Assembly (NCBI GenBank): GCA_009760855.2
Contig: WPIO01000143.1
Span: 26,001-90,000, forward strand
DNA from: Cristatella mucedo
Taxonomy: Eukaryota; Bryozoa; Phylactolaemata; Cristatellidae
Reading direction: 5' to 3'
Length of the DNA stretch: 64,000 nt
Below the pieces are notes generated by a model. The model ran no database searches, had not been told where the DNA came from, and was given only the letters and a program-made list of their open reading frames with translations. Shown here in pieces: positions 58,950 to 64,000 of the stretch. Position numbers and translations under genes: made by a program. The stretch's first letter is position 1. Every line of letters begins with the position of its first letter.

Positions 58950-60380
58950 CTTGCAATGGCAGCTGGCAAGAAGCCCAGCTCGGGATTCAATAGGATATGC
59001 AAGCAATTCTGTCTCAAGGAATGGATGCCAAAGCTGCTGGCACGATTGTATCTGGGCATTGTTTAAAAATTGTATAGCACGTCGACTCGTATAAGAAAGT
59101 CGGTGCTGATTTGCTAACTGAAAATAATCACGGAAGAGCCCTCGAGACTGTCCGGGGAAAATGAAATCAAATGTTATCAGTACGCTTTAGAACAGGCTCA
59201 AAGTGGGATTACCGGATAGTTAAAACTGCCAAACGGAAAGCGATCGGGGGCTCTGGAAAATATCGTCGAACAAAAGTGTGTCGAAGTGCTCTGGATTTTC
59301 CACCGATGCATGCACGTGCCAAATCCACCGATGCATGCACGTGCCAATTAGAGACGACGATGCACGGCGTAACACGCTGCTTATTTCTGACGGGCGATGG
59401 TTGAAATGGATTAAGCACGGTTCAAGGCAAGGGTGGAAGCCGAGGGAAGAGGCTACATACCATCATGATTGGTCAAAGGTTGGAGGCCAAAGCCGTTTTA
59501 TGGTCTTGCAAAAACACCCACCCCTCGAAGCCCTATTGCGTTTTCCTGGTTGCTCCCAGGCTTCAATGAAGAGGTTAACGACAATACTATCGATATTCGT
59601 ATAGCGCCCTAAAAAGATCATGCCAGGTGGTTGGTCGTGCCACATACAGTTTAAGTACGCTTTACTACCACCTAAGGAAATTCGCCTGGACGTAGCAAAT
59701 GCTGAATGGGAGGGAAGCTATATCGTGATCGGGGGTGAGCTGCTGCTTTGGAACGGGCGCCGATTGTGTCCAGACGCTACAGCAGATCCCACTTGATTAT
59801 ATGTAAACCATTGCAGTGCAGTGTCAGTGATGACTGGTCGGAAGGACAGTCGCTCTAGAAAGACTTAGTGAAAGATCCAGCAGAACTAGCAGAGCGATTA
59901 CTCAGCACTCCCGAGAAGACGCCATGCACGTAATCCTTCACGCTCTTCCGAGCTACTGCTTTAGTGCTCTGTTCGGCTCATTAAAAGAGTTACTACTCTC
60001 GCGCTTGCGTATTACTTGGCGGTCTTTCAATCGAGGCCTTTTGGAGGTAGGCATCGAAGGCAGTAAAAAACATTGGAAGTGAAGCAAAAGAATGATTTGA
60101 ATTTCTCAAGAGGTTTTTAGAATTTTGAATTATCCAGCCCAAATCAGAAAACGAAGCAAGTGAGAGCGATGAGTCCAGCGGAGTACCGATGGCTTGAAGA
60201 TGGACCCTCCGATCTCGTCTATCTGGCCGCCCGAGAAAGACTAGACAAGACCAGCTGCCAGATTGCCCCCCCCCCGCCCCCGCCCCGCGGACGATCACTA
60301 GGTCACTTTAAAGCCGCCGCTGGCTTGGCCAGGGGTCAATGTGATCGATGGCTGCTGACCAAGGAGGAGGTCAGGAGGCC
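58950..60380. other. no recognisable gene
   Basis: Contains a 25-bp tandem duplication (59300-59349; unit ccaccgatgcatgcacgtgc plus caaat) and a poly-C run (60266-60274). No coding signature is seen. Confidence 0.4.
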
Positions 60381-60384
60381 GCCG

Positions 60385-60545
60385 TCCAGATTTGGCCAAG
60401 AGGTTAAGGTGCTCGCCTCGACCGAGGTCAAGGTGAATGTATTTATTTGATCGCCGAGGTCGTGAGCTCGAGCCGCGTGGCTTATGCGAAGCGTCTGAAT
60501 AAAGATTGACTTTTTTTCTTAGGGTGCTGTGCAAAGGTATTATTG
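60385..60545 (+). mobile_element. SINE-1 copy
   Basis: Box A tttggccaagaggttaaggt; an insert ggtgaatgtatttatttgat like that of the 35090 copy; box B gagctcgagccg; tail gcgtctgaataaagattgac. Confidence 0.8.
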
Positions 60546-60604
60546 TCCATCTAATGAAATAGCTGCTGACCTTGGATGGGTCCGGCAGACGGCTGCTGCA
60601 TTCA

Positions 60605-60705
60605 GATATAATAATAATAATAATGCACTTGATAAAGCGCCCTCAGAGAACTCAATCTCTTTCTACGCGCTTTACATCTACTGCAAAGGGAATATCGCAT
60701 CAGAA
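60605..60705 (-). mobile_element. LINE-A terminal stem-loop
   Basis: Well-preserved stem (aaagcgcg, then ctctgagggcgcttt) with an ATT tail at 60605-60625, about 180 bp upstream of the orphan MCM4 exon. Confidence 0.82.
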
Positions 60706-60882
60706 TCGAGAGCGCTTCAGGCTCAGCGCGCTGAGCAGGTGCATTTCATAGTCGACGAGTAGAGGCGAGGCTCCGCTCGCGGAGCTTCGAGCTTCGTAAA
60801 AAACACGGAAATCATTTTTCCGACAAAGGCGATGAACCTCGATCTGGGTGGTAGACTTTTTTGTTACTTTTTTCGTTTGCAG

Positions 60883-61130
60883 ACATCGATCAGCTCATCA
60901 CCATCAGCGGCATGGTCATACGTACATCGAATCGGATACCGGAGATTCGCGAGGCGTTCTTCCAGTGCTACATGTGCCAGGGCACGGCTACCGTCGAGAT
61001 TGATCGCGGCCGCATAACGGAGCCGACCCTGTGCCAGAATTGCAACACGAACCGCTCGATGGCAATCGTCCACAACCGCTCGCAGTTCACCGATCGCCAA
61101 ATGACAAAGCGCAGCTTCCGGTTTTACTAA
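60883..61130 (+). pseudogene. MCM4: orphan MCM4 exon (zinc-ribbon segment)
   Basis: Encodes the part of the MCM4 replicative helicase N-terminal domain containing [59 protein letters not shown] and DRQMTK. The four cysteines (CxxC...CxxC) of the structural zinc ribbon are intact. A clean acceptor (tttcgtttgcag) precedes base 60883. After AAG (61107-61109) MCM4 similarity stops with no GT donor; the frame adds a few foreign residues and ends at 61128-61130. A possible upstream segment (ATGAACCTCGATCTGGGTG at 60832-60850) could be the preceding exon end, but the gap would be only 32 bp. The MCM4 start codon lies downstream at 63480, so this exon cannot belong to that transcript in order. A partial duplication is the best reading; misassembly is possible. 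Confidence 0.8.
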
Positions 61131-61203
61131 TATGGGTGCAGCCCATTGGAATGCGTTTTAATCGACTACAGCCCGTTTGCGAGTGTTTAAAGCGGCCAAG
61201 CGA

Positions 61204-62360
<1,157 letters not shown>

Positions 62361-62364
62361 CCAT

Positions 62365-62445
62365 AAGTACTGCTATACAAGCGCCTAGAAAGAGATTGAG
62401 TTCTCTGAGGGCGCTTTATCAAGTGCATTATTATTATCATTTTTA
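62365..62445 (+). mobile_element. LINE-A terminal stem-loop, intact
   Basis: Stem-loop and ATT tail identical or nearly so to the 2065-4290 copy, with almost nothing upstream. It is an extreme 5' truncation. Confidence 0.85.
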
Positions 62446-62670
62446 AAGCGCGGTCACTGTAGATGGGATCCGATGTAGATAGGAGCTGGGATCGGAAGTT
62501 CTGACTATTTCCACAAAAAATAAAAATGGTTATGCCTGCTACGTCTAATCCGGATGTAAACCGGAAGCAATACGTCTACAAACAAAAAATTTGTCAATCT
62601 GCATCGTATGCGAATTTTATCCCAAGTTTTTGAACCTTGGTAGATCGAGATACATGCGTGAAGCTAGTTA

Positions 62671-63061
62671 AGGTGAATTCTTGTGAAATTTATGCAGCTT
62701 CATTTCCAGAGTTGATCGGTGCATTGTAAATTCCGTAGCTAGGCTAATACTTCGCGTATCGGAGTAAAATATGAAACGCAAGTTCAACTCTGCTTGTTCC
62801 AATTTCTGATTTCGACTGGACAGATTTTGCTTTATGCGACGGCGATTAACGAAAATGGAGCTCCAGAACGTTTGATGACGTATATAGCAAAATCTATCAA
62901 GCCGAAATCAGAAATTTTTCATGCGTCATTTGGAACAAGCAGAGCTGAACTCGTGCTTCAAATTTTACTCCGATACGCGAAGTATTAGCCTAGCTACGGA
63001 ATTTACAAGGCACCGATCTACTCTGGAAATGAAGCTGTATAAATGTCACAAGAATGCACCT
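62671..63061. mobile_element. foldback element
   Basis: Two long inverted arms, about 62671-62831 and 62886-63061, around a spacer of about 54 bp. Shared blocks include gcttcatttccagagt, ttgtaaattccgtagctagg, ctaatacttcgcgtatcgga, ctctgcttgttcc and aatttctgatttcg. The right arm has a 14-bp insert (gacgcatgaaaaat-like). It has no coding capacity and no certain target duplication. Confidence 0.85.
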
Positions 63062-63196
63062 CAGCAAGCCTGACAGAATGGTGAAGCCGCGAGTGATAGG
63101 TACTGGCGACGCCGATTGCAGGGCGTGCGTGGGCCGCGAGCGGCGCCGTTCAGAAAACTTCCGGCTCTCTGCACCGGGAGGCGTCAACGGAGTGAT

Positions 63197-63217
63197 CACG
63201 TGACCTCGTTTGGCGCG
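63197..63217 (+). promoter_or_regulatory. MCM4 promoter: CACGTG box and E2F site
   Basis: CACGTG at 63197-63202 and TTTGGCGCG at 63209-63217. The latter fits the E2F consensus. MCM genes are known E2F targets at G1/S. The pair lies about 50 bp upstream of the 5'UTR intron donor (gtgagt at 63263). Confidence 0.7.
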
Positions 63218-63479
63218 AGAAGCTCTACGGGTCCGGCGGTTTTCCGTGTATCGCGTGCTCAGGTGAGTGGCTACGATGCTGTCAGGAATGAGCTCTGTGC
63301 CTCTGATAATGGCATCAGTTGGCGTATATGTGTGTGCATATATGTAATCGTTGGGATACTTGAGCGCTTGTGGCGTGCCGTTATAAGCCTTCAGACCCCG
63401 GCGGAATTCGCGGGCTTTGTGTATTTCCTAGGTCGCTTGAAGGTAGCACTCCAGGATTGACTAATCTAACCGCGACAGA

Positions 63480-63564
63480 ATGTCGTCACCGGCGAGTACA
63501 CCCAGGAGCAGGAGGAAGCGACCCGCCGCGGCGGCGGACGCCAGCAGTCCGACGAGCAGCCCAG
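63480..63564 (+). CDS. MCM4: MCM4 DNA replication licensing factor, first coding exon (partial gene)
   Basis: MCM4 is one subunit of the MCM2-7 replicative helicase. Only its N-terminus is in the window: residues MSSPASTPRSRRKRPAAAAD through SSPTSSP, closely matching the conserved MSSPASTP...RR start of animal MCM4. This is a basic, Ser/Pro-rich tail of the type phosphorylated by DDK and CDK. The start is supported by a 5'UTR intron: donor CAG|gtgagt at 63263, a branch-like ctaatctaac and an acceptor cgcgacag ending at 63478, one base before the ATG. The exon ends CAG|gtctgt at 63564 in phase 1. The rest of the gene lies beyond the right edge. Confidence 0.8.
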
Positions 63565-63733
63565 GTCTGTGGGACAACAGGCCGGCAGCTGGCTGGCTCG
63601 GCTGGCTCCCAGGTCGCTCGGCTGCTGCTGCTGCCGCCCAGCGGCAGGCGCCGTGTAGATTTATGCTATAGATCGGCGCGTGTTTCTTCTTCTCGCCCGC
63701 GTCGGCGTTTCGTTTTTTCTCCGGGCGTTCCCT

Positions 63734-63820
63734 GCAAAGCTCGGCCGCAAAGCTCGGCCGCAAAGCTCGGCCGCAAAGCTCGGCCGCAAAGCTCGGCTGC
63801 AAAGCTCGGCTACAAAGCTG
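63734..63820. repeat. 13-bp tandem repeat in MCM4 intron 1
   Basis: Six full units of gcaaagctcggcc/t (63734-63811) plus a partial seventh. Confidence 0.93.
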
Positions 63821-64000
63821 TCAGGACAGCAATCTGCAGCCATGTTTCGCCGTCCGACACCGTCTGCATCTAAATGGTGGCGTTGCCAAGTGGCGGCAGA
63901 TCGACTGAAGAATCAGAATGCCTGATGTGCAGGGTTTGCACGATGTGTAGAATATGCAGTGCTCGACATTCTCATTCGAATTTCGAAAAAGTGTGCTCGT

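Noticed and set aside
60178-60450. 96-aa ORF with a poly-Pro stretch
   Set aside because: Runs into a SINE-1 copy and its Pro run comes from a poly-C tract. No family is recognised.
60832-60882. 32-bp intron joining MNLDLG to the orphan MCM4 exon
   Set aside because: Too short for a normal animal intron, and the upstream residues match MCM4 only weakly. Kept as a remark only.

Overview
This is animal (metazoan) nuclear DNA. Genes are split by GT-AG introns, have AATAAA signals, and sit among degraded non-LTR retrotransposons, tRNA-derived SINEs, solo LTRs and very long microsatellites. An invertebrate is likely, but I cannot name the species. There is no operon structure, CRISPR array, or bacterial or viral gene.

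Five gene loci are recognisable, all on the + strand. (1) HSP70-div, 8425-15444: a divergent four-exon HSP70 without EEVD and with a TGA at codon 4 of its apparent start. (2) HSP70-A, 22588-25413, and (3) HSP70-B, 54886-58165: two nearly identical 660-residue cytosolic HSP70s ending in EEVD. Both have heat-shock elements and a TATA box upstream, yet both contain introns. All three HSP70s share the same three intron positions and phases (1, 0, 1). (4) SLC66A2 (PQLC1), 27300-40755: a complete four-exon PQ-loop membrane protein. Its introns carry a 187-unit CTG/GCT repeat, large CT tracts and nested transposons. (5) MCM4, beginning at 63480 and running off the right edge. Its promoter has a consensus E2F site, a CACGTG box and a 5'UTR intron. 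About 2.4 kb upstream lies an orphan copy of an internal MCM4 zinc-ribbon exon.

The rest is mostly repeats. LINE family A (L2/CR1-like) occurs about 30 times, usually 5'-truncated. It ends in a stem-loop (aaagcgcc...ggcgcttt) followed by an ATT-rich tail. SINE-1, a tRNA-derived family, ends in a closely similar stem-loop and tail, so it probably uses the LINE-A machinery. LINE family B has a different 3' end, and SINE-2 is a second tRNA-derived family. Four solo LTRs are delimited by target-site duplications (TSDs) at 7351, 13484, 38025 and 47338. A fifth, at 55375, belongs to the same family as the 38025 copy. A TA-flanked MITE (45570-45757), a foldback element (62671-63061), two perfect hairpins and several minisatellites complete the picture.

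Region by region: 1-8 kb is LINE wreckage. 8.4-15.8 kb is HSP70-div. 16-22 kb is LINE and SINE fragments. 22.3-25.9 kb is HSP70-A with a 22-bp minisatellite. 27.3-40.8 kb is SLC66A2. 41-54 kb is repeats, including an RT-bearing LINE-B and the MITE. 54.5-58.3 kb is HSP70-B. 58.4-64 kb is repeats, the orphan MCM4 exon and the MCM4 start.
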